A stretch of 64,000 bases of DNA from Verrucomicrobiota bacterium (GTDB taxonomy: Bacteria; Verrucomicrobiota; Verrucomicrobiia; Limisphaerales; VHDF01): the NCBI GenBank assembly GCA_016871495.1, contig VHDF01000002.1, positions 1 through 64,000 on the forward strand. The letters are read 5' to 3'. Every line of letters begins with the position of its first letter. Position 1 is the first letter of the stretch. The notes below the pieces were generated by a model. It did not search any database. It was given only the letters and a program-made list of their open reading frames with translations, and was not told the origin of the DNA. The translations under genes were made by a program, and so were the position numbers. Shown piece by piece: positions 37,211-46,343 of the stretch.

Positions 37211-38749
37211 ATGCTCTTTCCCCGCAGGTTGGCATTGGGTTTGGCCGTTCTTGCTCTCGTGGCGAGTTCATGCTCCCAGGGATTCGCTCAGGATGTGGTT
37301 CGGCCGCGGCTTCCGAACGGCAAGCGGCCTAACATCGTTTGGATTACGGTGGATGACATGTCGCCGCATTTTTCCTGTTATGGCGAGACGACGATTCGCA
37401 CTCCTCATGTGGACGCGCTGGCGGCCCGAGGGACCTTGTTTCGCCGGGCGTTTGTGACGGCGCCGATCTGTTCGATCAGCCGCTCGGCATTGATCACCGG
37501 CTGCTATCAGACGACCCTGGGATGCCAGAATCATCGCAGTGGATCCGTGCGTTTTCCGATTCGGCTGCCGGAGGGGATGAAGACCGTCCCCGAGCTTTTG
37601 CGAAGCGCGGGCTATCACACGAGCAATGTGTCGAGGGATGATTTCCAGGGGGGCAAGGAAAAGGTGGCGATTGCCAAGACGGACTACAACTTCGTTTGGG
37701 ATCGAGGAGCGTTCTATGACGAATCGTCCTGGACGGAGCGCAAGGAGGGTGCGCCCTTCTTCGTTCAGATTCAACTGCATGGGGGGAAGCATCGAGGCCA
37801 GGCGCCGGGCACGAATTGGCCGGCTCGAGTTCGCGCGACGCTCGGGAGGGAGACCCCTCCGTCCACCGTGACGCTGCCTCCGATGTTGCCGGATGACCCT
37901 GTGATTCGCGCGGACTGGGCACAGTATTTGGACACCGTTCGCTACACGGACTGGGAGGTGGGGCGGATCGTGGAGAAGTTGCGGGAACGGGGTGAACTCG
38001 ACAACACCGTCATTTTTTTCTGGACCGATCACGGCATCAGCCATGTGAGGCACAAGCAATTCCTCTACGAGGGTGGAATCCATGTGCCGCTGGTGGTCGC
38101 GGGACCGGGGGTGCCCCGCGGCGAGACCCGGTCGGATTTGGTTGAACATATTGATATCGCGGCGGCCACGCTGGGGCTAGCAGGGGTGGAACGTCCTGAA
38201 CGTATGCAGGGGCGGAATTTTTTCGCCAGCGATTGGAGACCCAAGGCGTTTGTGTTTGCCGCCAGAGATCGGGCGGATGAGACCGTGGACCGCATCCGGT
38301 CGGCGAGGAGCGAGCGCTGGAAATACATTCGCAACTCTTTTACCAACCGCCCTTATCTCCAGCCGAATCGTTACAAAGACGACAAGGCGATTGTGCAGGT
38401 CATGCGACGGTTGCATGCGGGGGGCAAACTGAATGAAGCGCAACGACTGGTCATGGCGGAGAGTCGTCCGGCGGAGGAGTTATATGATTTGGAGGTGGAT
38501 CCGCATGAATTGACGAATCTGGCATCCGAGCCATCCCGGAAGGCGACCTTGGAAACGATGAGGAAGGTCCTTGATGATTGGGAGGAACGGACGGGAGACC
38601 GGGGCCGGGACTTGGAACCCGAGGAAGTGTATTTGAACTATGTGAAGGATGAGCGTCCCGAGGGCGGGCGAGGGAATCGGAACCCTATTTTTGACGCGAA
38701 TGTGGAATTGATGCGGCGCTGGGCGAAGGAAAGACCCATGATGCGATGA
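37211..38749 (+). CDS. Sulfatase family enzyme with atypical active-site motif
   Basis: 512 aa from the ATG at 37211, which begins a signal (RRLALGLAVLALVASSC, lipobox-like Cys21). Formylglycine-type sulfatase fold: NIVWITVDDMSPHFSCYG (metal Asp48/Asp49), RTPHVDALAARGTLFRRAF, then the modification site APICSISRSALITG with Cys87 and Arg91. FFWTDHGISHVRHKQFLYEGG and a C-terminal EELYDLEVDPHELTNLA complete the family pattern. The usual C-x-P/A-x-R pentapeptide reads C-S-I-S-R here, with Ile instead of Pro/Ala. Coupled by ATGA to the next sulfatase. Likely acts on sulfated polysaccharides outside the cytoplasm. Confidence 0.9.
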   Translation: MLFPRRLALGLAVLALVASSCSQGFAQDVVRPRLPNGKRPNIVWITVDDMSPHFSCYGETTIRTPHVDALAARGTLFRRAFVTAPICSISRSALITGCYQTTLGCQNHRSGSVRFPIRLPEGMKTVPELLRSAGYHTSNVSRDDFQGGKEKVAIAKTDYNFVWDRGAFYDESSWTERKEGAPFFVQIQLHGGKHRGQAPGTNWPARVRATLGRETPPSTVTLPPMLPDDPVIRADWAQYLDTVRYTDWEVGRIVEKLRERGELDNTVIFFWTDHGISHVRHKQFLYEGGIHVPLVVAGPGVPRGETRSDLVEHIDIAAATLGLAGVERPERMQGRNFFASDWRPKAFVFAARDRADETVDRIRSARSERWKYIRNSFTNRPYLQPNRYKDDKAIVQVMRRLHAGGKLNEAQRLVMAESRPAEELYDLEVDPHELTNLASEPSRKATLETMRKVLDDWEERTGDRGRDLEPEEVYLNYVKDERPEGGRGNRNPIFDANVELMRRWAKERPMMR

Positions 38750-40311
38750 TCGGTAAAATCGCTATCTGGTTATGGTTCGCAGGGGTGATGGTCACCGCCG
38801 CACAAGCCACGAGAGGAGAGGACGTTTCAGAATCCGAGTTCAGGGGAGAGCGCCGTCCGAACATCTTGTTCATTCTGACGGACGATCAGGGGCCTTGGGC
38901 CTTTGGAGCCTCGGGGAATCCCGACGCGCGGACGCCTCATTTGGATCAGTTGGCGCTGCAGGGAGGCCGCTTCGTCAACGCGTTTTGCCCGACCCCGGTG
39001 TGCAGTCCGGCGAGGGCGAGCCTGCTTTCGGGGCGATATGGAAGTGAGTTGGGCATTCTGGATTGGATCCATCCCCAGAAGGATCCGGAGTTGGGATTGA
39101 ATCCGGCCTTGGAGGTGTGGCCGCGTCTTTTGCAGTCGCGGGGATACGCCACCGCGTTGTTTGGGAAGTGGCATCTTGGAAATCTGGACCGCCATCATCC
39201 CAGCCGATTTGGGTACGACACCTTTTTTGGGTTTCGTGGCGGTGGCGTGGATCCTCGAGACGCGGTGTTGGAAAAGGAGGGGAAGACGGGGAGGCGGGAA
39301 GGATTCGTGGTCGAGCTTTTGACGGAGGAGGCGATCCAATGGATTCGGTCGCGAGACCGTTCGCGTCTGTTCCTGGCCAGTGTGCATTTTCGCGAACCGC
39401 ATGCAGCGTATTTGCCGGTGCCGGAAGAGGACTGGCGGCGGGTGAAGGATCTCGAGCCGGGTCTGCCATTTCCCCGTGTGGCTGGATTGGATGAGGCGAG
39501 GGCGCGTCGAAGTTTGCGCGAGTATTATGCCTCGGTGGCGGCTCTCGATCGCAACGTGGGGAGGTTATTGGCGGTGCTGGATGCAGAGGGCTTGGCGGAT
39601 TCGACGTTGGTGGTGTTTACTTCCGATCACGGTTACAACCTTGGCCATCATGGTTTGATCTTCAAAGGTAATGCGCAATGGATGCTGGAGGCGGGGAAGA
39701 TTCCGCCGGGCACGGCGCGCGTCCCTTCCGGGCAGCGTCCCAATCTGTTCGATACCTCGATCAAGGTGCCATTATTGGTTCGGTGGCCGGGCGTGATTCC
39801 GCCGGGATCCATTTACTACGAGATGGTTTCGCACCTGGATTGGCTGGCGACGATGGCCGAGGTGGCAGGACCGGGCTCGGGCCGGGAAGTGAAACACCTC
39901 GGTCATGGCCGAAGCATGGTTGGGCTTTGGCGAGGCGAAGGTTTCCCGGACCGGGGTTTCAGTCGAAATGAGGGGGCGGGATTTTTTCCAGAATGCGGCG
40001 GTGTCCGATCTGGAGAGCGGAAGGCCGGAAGGAGCGATCAGGCGTGGCGGCGGGAGTTGTTTGCCGAATACTCCATGAGGCATGGTGCCACCCTGGATCT
40101 CCGCATGGTAAGGACGGAAAAGTGGAAACTTGTGCGGGCCTTGGGCGCGCCCGAGCGGGACGAACTTTACCATCTTGAAGAGGACCCCATGGAGGAGCGG
40201 AACTTGATCGCGTCCATCGATGCCAAGACCCGAGTGATTTTGAAGCAATTGGATCGCAAGCTGCGAGGGCATTGGGCCGGATTACGGAAGGGGGCATCGC
40301 ACCAGGAATGA
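38746..40311 (+). CDS. Sulfatase family enzyme
   Basis: 521 aa with a signal peptide (IAIWLWFAGVMVTAAQA). Metal-binding NILFILTDDQGPW (Asp46/Asp47) and a canonical formylglycine site CSPAR (86-90) in PTPVCSPARASLLSG. Also GKWHLGN, TSDHGYNLGHHGLIFKG and the C-terminal DELYHLEEDPMEERNL. Length is normal. The start overlaps the previous sulfatase by ATGA, so the pair is co-translated and may act sequentially on one sulfated glycan. A sulfatase-maturating enzyme is not in the window. Confidence 0.95.
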   Translation: MIGKIAIWLWFAGVMVTAAQATRGEDVSESEFRGERRPNILFILTDDQGPWAFGASGNPDARTPHLDQLALQGGRFVNAFCPTPVCSPARASLLSGRYGSELGILDWIHPQKDPELGLNPALEVWPRLLQSRGYATALFGKWHLGNLDRHHPSRFGYDTFFGFRGGGVDPRDAVLEKEGKTGRREGFVVELLTEEAIQWIRSRDRSRLFLASVHFREPHAAYLPVPEEDWRRVKDLEPGLPFPRVAGLDEARARRSLREYYASVAALDRNVGRLLAVLDAEGLADSTLVVFTSDHGYNLGHHGLIFKGNAQWMLEAGKIPPGTARVPSGQRPNLFDTSIKVPLLVRWPGVIPPGSIYYEMVSHLDWLATMAEVAGPGSGREVKHLGHGRSMVGLWRGEGFPDRGFSRNEGAGFFPECGGVRSGERKAGRSDQAWRRELFAEYSMRHGATLDLRMVRTEKWKLVRALGAPERDELYHLEEDPMEERNLIASIDAKTRVILKQLDRKLRGHWAGLRKGASHQE

Positions 40312-40374
40312 GCTTCCGGCTGGAGCGAGTTTGCCGGGCTGGACGCGTGAGAAGAGGGAGGTTAGTTTCGGGTC

Positions 40375-40659
40375 ATGTCGAAATCAGCCCGAGGTGCGTC
40401 GAACAGTGCCGAATCCGAATCGGCCGAGCTTCCGTTTGAAGATGCCTTGAAGCGTTTGGAGGAGGTTGTGGAGTCGATGGAGACGGGAGATTTGCCTTTG
40501 GACAAGCTCATGAAACAGTACGAGGAGGGAAGCCGTCTGGTGGCGTTGTGTCAGAAGCGGCTTGCCGAGGCCGAGCAGAAAATGGCGCAGATCGAGCGCA
40601 AGGCCGATGGGGAAATTGTGGTGAAGCCGTTGCGGTTGGAAGAAGGCTCCTCGTCGTAA
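40375..40659 (+). CDS. xseB: Exodeoxyribonuclease VII small subunit
   Basis: 94 aa. The XseB signature is clear: LPFEDALKRLEEVVESMETGDLPLDKLMKQYEEG, shown here only as family description, with LALCQKRL-type EAEQKM following. It is two helices, as expected. It forms exonuclease VII with XseA and degrades single-stranded DNA into oligonucleotides. xseA is not adjacent in this window, and the neighbours (sulfatases, ABC importer) are unrelated. ATG 40375 is 63 bp after the sulfatase stop. Confidence 0.95.
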   Translation: MSKSARGASNSAESESAELPFEDALKRLEEVVESMETGDLPLDKLMKQYEEGSRLVALCQKRLAEAEQKMAQIERKADGEIVVKPLRLEEGSSS

Positions 40660-40848
40660 GAGCGTCGCCACTCGTCCTTGGCATGGATCAGCGGGAGAGA
40701 GCTGGTTTGGTGCGGCTTTGCCTTCGAGGGCGTCTGAGTCCCATGCAAGAGCATCTCCTTCCACCATCGGTCACACGCGTCCTTCGTCCGTAAGTCTCAA
40801 GATGGTCCGGGGTTGAAATGTCTTTGGGGCTTCCCTAGGCTTTGGGTC

Positions 40849-41835
40849 ATGAAATCACCCCTCTCCTGGTGTTGGGCACTCTTGACTTCTTTGGTGATGA
40901 CGGGTTTTGCGGCGGACAAGCCGCTGACGGTGGCTGTGATCCCGAAAGGCACGACGCACGAGTTTTGGAAGTCCATCAACGCGGGCGCTTTCAAAGCCAG
41001 GGACGAGCTTCGTGCGCAGGGGGTCAAGATCGAAGTCGTCTGGAAGGGTCCCCTGAAAGAGGATGACCGCGATCAGCAGATTTCGCTGGTCGAAAATTTT
41101 ACGACCCGCCGCGTGGATGGAATTGTGCTGGCGCCGCTGGATTCGCAGGCGATGGTGCGTCCGGTGGAGACGGCGATGCGGGCGAAGGTGCCGGTGGTGG
41201 TCATCGATTCGGGATTGAAGACCGACAAACACGTCAGTTTTATTGCGACTGACAACTACAAGGGCGGCGTGCTGGCTGCGCAGCACATGGGGAAGGTCTT
41301 GGGTGGGAAGGGCAATGTGATCCTGCTCCGTTACCAGGTGGGCTCGGCCAGCACGGAGGAGCGGGAAGCCGGGTTCCTCGACACGCTGAAGAAGGATTTC
41401 CCGGGAATCAAAATCATCTCCTCGGATCAGTACGCGGGGCCCACGCGCGAGACGGGCTACCAGGCTTCGCAGAATTTGCTCAATCGATTTGGCAGGGACG
41501 TGAACGGGATCTTTTGTCCTTGCGAGCCGCCCACGGTGGCGATGGCGAAGGCGTTGCGGGACGCGGGCCGAGCGGGAGGCAAAGTGAAGATGATCGGGTT
41601 CGATTCCGGGAGCCAGTCGGTCGCCGATCTCAAGCGTGGAGACGTCCAGGGTTTGGTGGTGCAGAATCCGGTCTACATGGGGTACGAGGGAGTCATGACG
41701 ATGGTAAGACATCTTCGCGGCAAGGCGGTGGAGAGGCGGATTGACACGGGAGTCGTGCTCGCGACGACGGAGAACATGGAGCAGTCGGAAATCAAGGAGC
41801 TGCTTTATCCGCCGATCGACAAGTATTTGAAGTAG
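40849..41835 (+). CDS. Sugar-type ABC transporter substrate-binding protein
   Basis: 328 aa from the ATG at 40849, which gives a signal peptide (SPLSWCWALLTSLVMTGFAA); a TTG at 40813 is in frame upstream but less likely. Periplasmic binding protein of the ribose/xylose class: LTVAVIPKGTTHEFWKSINAGA, VDGIVLAPLD, VPVVVIDSGL, FIATDNYKGGVLAAQHM, KVKMIGFDSG and DVQGLVVQNPVYMGYEG. The ligand cannot be read from sequence. Operon: ATPase 29 bp downstream, permease overlapping. Confidence 0.93.
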   Translation: MKSPLSWCWALLTSLVMTGFAADKPLTVAVIPKGTTHEFWKSINAGAFKARDELRAQGVKIEVVWKGPLKEDDRDQQISLVENFTTRRVDGIVLAPLDSQAMVRPVETAMRAKVPVVVIDSGLKTDKHVSFIATDNYKGGVLAAQHMGKVLGGKGNVILLRYQVGSASTEEREAGFLDTLKKDFPGIKIISSDQYAGPTRETGYQASQNLLNRFGRDVNGIFCPCEPPTVAMAKALRDAGRAGGKVKMIGFDSGSQSVADLKRGDVQGLVVQNPVYMGYEGVMTMVRHLRGKAVERRIDTGVVLATTENMEQSEIKELLYPPIDKYLK

Positions 41836-41864
41836 TTCGACGGCCCACCTTTTTTCTCGCACGG

Positions 41865-43427
41865 ATGGATCCGTCGTCGCATGAGGTGAATTCCGTGTCG
41901 GTTCCCGCGGGTGGGGTTCTCAGACTGAGGATGGCGGGGGTGCACAAGAGTTTCGGCGCGACGCGGGCGTTGCGCGGGGTTCATTTGGAAGTGGGGACGG
42001 GAGAGATCCACGCTTTGATTGGGGAAAACGGGGCGGGGAAGAGCACGTTGATGAAGATCCTCAGCGGCGCCTGTTTGGCAGACGAGGGGATTGTGGAGTT
42101 GGATGGGAAACCGTTTGTGCCTTCGTCCCCTTTGCACGCGCGGGCCGAAGGCATCGCGATGATTTACCAGGAGTTGACGCTGGCGCCGCATCTCAGTGTC
42201 GAGGAGAACATCCTGTTGGGGGCCGAGCCCTCGCGCTGGGGATGGTTGAGGCAGGGACGGCGGCGAGAGATGGCGCACGCAGCGCTCCAGGAACTTCACC
42301 ACGAAAACATTTCCTGCGAAGCGCTGGCGGGTGAATTGACGATTGCCGAGCAGCAGGTGGTGGAAATCGCGCGGGCGTTGATCGGATCACCGCGCGTGCT
42401 GATCATGGATGAGCCCACCAGCAGTCTGACCCAAGTGGACACGGAGAATCTCTTCCGTGTGATCCGCAAGTTGAAGCAGCGCAGGGTGAGCGTCGTCTAC
42501 ATCAGTCATTTCCTGGAGGAATGCCTGGCCTTGTGCGATCGCTTCTCCGTCTTGAGGGATGGAGAAAGTATTTCCTCGGGTGCCATGGGTGAAACCGACT
42601 TGAGCCGGATCATCCGCGACATGGCGGGAAGGGAAATCTCGGAAATTTATCCGCGCACGCCTCGAACGGCGGGCGACGTGGTTTATGAGTGGCGGGGTTT
42701 GGCGGGAGTCCGCAAGCCAAGCGGGGTGGATTTGAGTTTGAGGGCGGGCGAGGTCCTGGGCGTGGCGGGATTGGTTGGGGCGGGCCGGACCGAGTCGTTG
42801 CGCGCGGCGTTTGGTCTGGACCGGGCCAGAGCCGGCGAGATCCGAGTGTTTGGGACCCGGGTTGAGTCCCCCACGCCGAAGCGGAATCTGGATGCGGGCG
42901 TCGGCTTGGTCAGCGAGAATCGCAAGGAGGAGGGTTTGATGCTGGCACGGGATTTGGCGGACAATCTGGCCATGACGCGATTTGGTCCGTTTTCGAAGTG
43001 GGGGTTTATATCACGCCGGCGGCAAAGGGAGTGTGCGTGGAGTTGGATGGAGAAGCTCTCGGTGAAAGCGGCGGGTCCGGATCAGACCATCGGGGAGTTA
43101 TCGGGGGGCAATCAGCAGAAAGTCGCGTTGGCCCGCTTGTTGCATCATGAAGCGAGGGTTTTGCTTTTGGACGAGCCGACCCGTGGCATTGATGTGGGAA
43201 GCAAAGCGCAGATTTACAGTGTGATCTCGGAATTGGCGGCCGCGGGCAAGGCGGTGATTGTGGTCAGCTCTTATCTGCCGGAGTTGCTGGGGGTCTGCGA
43301 CCGGGTGGCGGTGATGTGCCGGGGCGCGTTGAAGGAAATTCGCCCGGTCGAGGAATGGGACGAACATTCGATTATGACGGCGATGGTGGGGGCGGAAGGG
43401 GTGGCGGGAGAGGGGGGGCGCGTGTGA
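41865..43427 (+). CDS. Sugar ABC transporter ATPase (two ABC domains, RbsA/MglA type)
   Basis: 520 aa with two tandem ABC cassettes. Domain 1 has Walker A GENGAGKS (53-60), the variant signature AGELTIAEQQ and Walker B VLIMDEPTSSLT. Domain 2 has the degenerate Walker A GLVGAGRTE usual for this class, signature ELSGGNQQK and Walker B LLLDEPTRGID. This is the fused ATPase of simple-sugar importers. It overlaps the permease gene by GTGA (43424-43427). Confidence 0.95.
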   Translation: MDPSSHEVNSVSVPAGGVLRLRMAGVHKSFGATRALRGVHLEVGTGEIHALIGENGAGKSTLMKILSGACLADEGIVELDGKPFVPSSPLHARAEGIAMIYQELTLAPHLSVEENILLGAEPSRWGWLRQGRRREMAHAALQELHHENISCEALAGELTIAEQQVVEIARALIGSPRVLIMDEPTSSLTQVDTENLFRVIRKLKQRRVSVVYISHFLEECLALCDRFSVLRDGESISSGAMGETDLSRIIRDMAGREISEIYPRTPRTAGDVVYEWRGLAGVRKPSGVDLSLRAGEVLGVAGLVGAGRTESLRAAFGLDRARAGEIRVFGTRVESPTPKRNLDAGVGLVSENRKEEGLMLARDLADNLAMTRFGPFSKWGFISRRRQRECAWSWMEKLSVKAAGPDQTIGELSGGNQQKVALARLLHHEARVLLLDEPTRGIDVGSKAQIYSVISELAAAGKAVIVVSSYLPELLGVCDRVAVMCRGALKEIRPVEEWDEHSIMTAMVGAEGVAGEGGRV

Positions 43428-44500
43428 ACACGGGGCAAGCTCGGTCATCATGGATTCGGTGGTTCAGGCGCCTGGGGCCGGTCGTGGGATTTGCCGTGGT
43501 GGGGCTTTTGTTTGTGGTGTTGCTAGGGTGGAAGGACGTGGTGGATCAGATGGAGAAGGAGGATCTGAAGGGGTGGGACGGGTGGCGACGCGCCTGGGGA
43601 TCTTCGGGCTTCGAAGGGTTGAAGGCGTTCCTCAGTGTGACGAACATCAAGACCGTGCTTTCCCAGACCGTGATTGTTGCCATCGGATCTTTGGGCATGA
43701 CGCTGATTATTGTCAGCGGGGGAATTGATTTGAGCGTGGGCTCGGTTGTCGCGTTGACCAGCGTGCTGGGTGCGACTCTGGCTGCGCAGGAATGGGGCTC
43801 TTTTGGGGTGATTGCGGCGACCGTCCTTGCCGGTGGGATGATCGGCGCGATCAATGGAGGATTGATCGCGGGCCTGCGCATGATGCCCTTCATCGTCACG
43901 CTCGGCATGATGGGGGTGGCGCGTGGATTGGCCAAGTGGCTCGCCAAGAATCAAACCGTGAATTACCCGGAATCAGCGGGTGTGAACCATTTGATGAAAC
44001 TGGAAGACCTCGATCATTTTCTCCCGCTGCCATCGGGGGTGTGGCTGGCGGGAGGGTTGGCGGTGTTGCTGGCGATCCTCATGAATCGAACCGTGTTCGG
44101 GCGGCATGTTTTTGCGATTGGATCCAATGAGGCCACCGCACGGCTTTGCGGCATTCGGGTGCCATGGACCAAGGCGTTCATCTATGCACTGGGGGGTGTG
44201 TTTTTTGGATTCGCAGGACTGATGCAAATGACCCGGCTGACGCAGGGGGATCCGTCGGGCGCGGTCGGACTCGAGCTCGACATGATTGCTGCCGTGGTGA
44301 TTGGCGGAGCGAGTTTGAGCGGTGGAACGGGCAGTGTGGCGGGCTCGATGATGGGCGCGCTGATTATTCAGTTGCTGAGGAACGGATCGAGCCTGATGGC
44401 TTGGCCGAATTACACGCAAGAGATCATTATCGGTGTGGTCATCATCCTGGCGGTGGGGCTGGATCGCTGGCGACAGAGCCAGGAGCCGCGATCGGGGTGA
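43424..44500 (+). CDS. Sugar ABC transporter permease (RbsC type)
   Basis: 358 aa from the GTG at 43424 (GTGA overlap with the ATPase stop, G-rich ribosome site before it). About eight to ten hydrophobic segments. Family motifs are IIVSGGIDLSVGSVVALTSV, GLRMMPFIVTLGMMGVARG, FAIGSNEATARLCGIRVP and AAVVIGGASLSGGTGSVAG. An unusual soluble loop (~45-75: KDVVDQMEKEDLKGWDG) lies after the first membrane segment. The last 59 bp overlap the convergent GIY-YIG gene. Confidence 0.95.
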   Translation: MNTGQARSSWIRWFRRLGPVVGFAVVGLLFVVLLGWKDVVDQMEKEDLKGWDGWRRAWGSSGFEGLKAFLSVTNIKTVLSQTVIVAIGSLGMTLIIVSGGIDLSVGSVVALTSVLGATLAAQEWGSFGVIAATVLAGGMIGAINGGLIAGLRMMPFIVTLGMMGVARGLAKWLAKNQTVNYPESAGVNHLMKLEDLDHFLPLPSGVWLAGGLAVLLAILMNRTVFGRHVFAIGSNEATARLCGIRVPWTKAFIYALGGVFFGFAGLMQMTRLTQGDPSGAVGLELDMIAAVVIGGASLSGGTGSVAGSMMGALIIQLLRNGSSLMAWPNYTQEIIIGVVIILAVGLDRWRQSQEPRSG

Positions 44501-45242
44501 AACCAAAATGTTCGCGCAGGGTGTCCACGCTCTCGCGGAAAAGGTTTTTTTCGAAAAGAGAAGCCGAAGATCTTTGGCGGGACTCCACCCAAGTCAAAAG
44601 CTCATCGTCGGACCCGGAGAAGAGTGCCTCGAGAAGAGTCGAGAACTGATCCTGGTCAAGACCGGGCGGGGGCCACGGATGAATTCGGGCTTCCACTGGC
44701 ACCTGCGAGGTGAACCAACCCGCGGGAAGTTCGGCCCAGTCAGAATCGGGTCGGGACCCCATCCAGAGGATTCTTAACAGCCGGCTGCGAATCCAGCGGG
44801 CCGCTGCGCCGAACGGAGGCGAAGCGTGCCACCCCGGCGCAACATCGTCCGCGATTTCCATGCGAAGTCCGTCGGGGTCGAGGGTCCAGACGATGCGGCG
44901 GGGTGGTCCGCGCCACACCCCGGCGCGATTGAACCTGGGTTTGAGTTCCAAGAGCATCGCGGCCTCCACTTGCAAAGCCTCTGTTTCGGACTCGCACGAT
45001 TTCCAGTCGATGGCGACGGTATGATGAAGCAGGCGCCGAGTTCGCCGGAGCATGCGATCGGGATTGCTGACGCGATAACTCGCGAGGCGTTGGCGCAGGC
45101 TCTTGGCTTTGCCCACGTAGAGGATGGTGCCGCCGGCGTCCTTCATCCAATACACTCCCGGGTGGGTAGGCAGCGTGCGGAAGAAATCCGGCCCCAGCCG
45201 TTCGACCAGGGGTTTGGGGTCGGGAAAGAGCCTGAGCTGCAT
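44442..45242 (-). CDS. GIY-YIG nuclease-domain protein
   Basis: 266 aa from the ATG at 45242 (MQLRLFPDPKPLVERLG); the frame is open upstream but overlaps tsaB without homology. The N-terminal ~100 residues form a GIY-YIG endonuclease domain like that of UvrC: HPGVYWMKDAGGTILYVGKAKSL, then RLASYR and the E-A-x-x-x-E-x-x-L helix (ALQVEAAMLLELKPRFN) with the catalytic Glu. The C-terminal ~150 residues match nothing I know. It lies 14 bp after tsaB and is probably co-transcribed with it. Overlaps the ABC permease gene tail to tail by 59 bp. Confidence 0.82.
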   Translation of the reverse strand: MQLRLFPDPKPLVERLGPDFFRTLPTHPGVYWMKDAGGTILYVGKAKSLRQRLASYRVSNPDRMLRRTRRLLHHTVAIDWKSCESETEALQVEAAMLLELKPRFNRAGVWRGPPRRIVWTLDPDGLRMEIADDVAPGWHASPPFGAAARWIRSRLLRILWMGSRPDSDWAELPAGWFTSQVPVEARIHPWPPPGLDQDQFSTLLEALFSGSDDELLTWVESRQRSSASLFEKNLFRESVDTLREHFGFTPIAAPGSVASDPAPPPG

Positions 45243-45256
45243 GGGGCGGATCCCGG

Positions 45257-45913
45257 TTAGCTGGTTTCGATTTTGAAGCGGGGCGGGGGCGCTTTGACAA
45301 ATGCCACCGGCCGAAGATGGATCGGTTCGAGGGAGCCTGGGGTGGTGAAAATGCGCTCCCGTCCGGCGAGCAAGGCGATGGCGTGGGCGTCGGGATAACG
45401 AGGGGTGACGTGGGAGGCGAGCTTGGGCATGTCGGGTCCATGCATCGGTATGCCGGCCGCAGCCATGGCTTCGAGTTCCGCCCGCGAGGCCAGCCGCAGG
45501 TTTTCCGCGCATGCGGCGCCTTCCGGAGTGAGGGAATAGAGACCCAGGGCGAACTCGCCCCGTTGCGCATCGGCCACGAGGGCGTGGCGTCCGCGGTGAC
45601 CTTCCATGCTCAATCGGTGCGCCAGGGCGTCGAAACTGCGCACTCCGAGGGCCGGGGTGCCATGTACGGCTTCAAAACCGATGGCGGTGGCAATGGCGAG
45701 ACGGACCCCTGTGAACGATCCGGGGCCCAATCCAATGGCCACCCTTTCGATCTCGCCTGATTTCCAGCCGGCGGCGGCCAGGCCTTGCTGGATCAGAGGC
45801 AGAGTGCGGTCCGCGGTGGCAAGGCTTTCGGAAGATTCCCAGACGAGCTCGTTGTTGTTTATGAAGGCGACGCCACGGCGCGAGGTGGAGCTTTCAATCG
45901 CCAGGATCTTCAT
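45257..45913 (-). CDS. tsaB: tRNA t6A modification protein TsaB
   Basis: 218 aa of the ASKHA fold. The N-terminus KILAIESSTSRRGVAF and the signature VAIGLGPGSFTGVRLAIATA (~58-77) identify TsaB, followed by GVRSFDALA and DAQRGEFALGLYS. TsaB pairs with TsaD and, with TsaE, makes N6-threonylcarbamoyladenosine at tRNA position 37. It overlaps tsaE by 20 bp. tsaD is not in the window. Confidence 0.96.
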   Translation of the reverse strand: MKILAIESSTSRRGVAFINNNELVWESSESLATADRTLPLIQQGLAAAGWKSGEIERVAIGLGPGSFTGVRLAIATAIGFEAVHGTPALGVRSFDALAHRLSMEGHRGRHALVADAQRGEFALGLYSLTPEGAACAENLRLASRAELEAMAAAGIPMHGPDMPKLASHVTPRYPDAHAIALLAGRERIFTTPGSLEPIHLRPVAFVKAPPPRFKIETS

Positions 45914-46343
45914 AATGAATTTCGCGTTCCGTTTCTGATCTTGGCACGATGAAGACTTGGCGGGCGAGCGGGATCCCCAGATTCTTCCACCAGTCCAGCC
46001 CCCATCGATCGAACCACTCCACGACGCTCAGGCCGGGAGGCGCTTCCAGCCAGTGGAGAAGGTCGGCGCGGTGGAGGGATTCCGGTTGATCCAACCGGTA
46101 GAAGTCGAAGTGATGCATGGGGAGCCGGCCGCCTTCATAGAGATTGACGAGGGCAAAAGTGGGCGAATGGACACGGCCGGCGAAGCCGAGGCCGCGAGCG
46201 ATGCCGCGGGTCAGCAGTGTTTTTCCAGCGCCGAGCTCGCCCGCGAGCCCGATGACCCAGCCTGCGCGGGCTTCTCTTCCCCAGCCGTCGCCGAGTGCAA
46301 GCGTTTCCTCAGGGGACTTTGAAATGTGTGTAACCCTCTTCAT
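45894..46343 (-). CDS. tsaE: tRNA t6A modification ATPase TsaE
   Basis: 149 aa P-loop protein with Walker A GELGAGKT (35-42), followed by SPTFALVNLYEGG (switch region) and HFDFYRLDQPE. The conserved VVEWFDRWG near the end is the TsaE signature. Essential partner of TsaB/TsaD in t6A synthesis. The start overlaps the end of thiL by 35 bp; I kept the ATG at 46343 because the family N-terminus (THISKSPEETLALG) begins right there. Confidence 0.96.
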   Translation of the reverse strand: MKRVTHISKSPEETLALGDGWGREARAGWVIGLAGELGAGKTLLTRGIARGLGFAGRVHSPTFALVNLYEGGRLPMHHFDFYRLDQPESLHRADLLHWLEAPPGLSVVEWFDRWGLDWWKNLGIPLARQVFIVPRSETEREIHYEDPGD

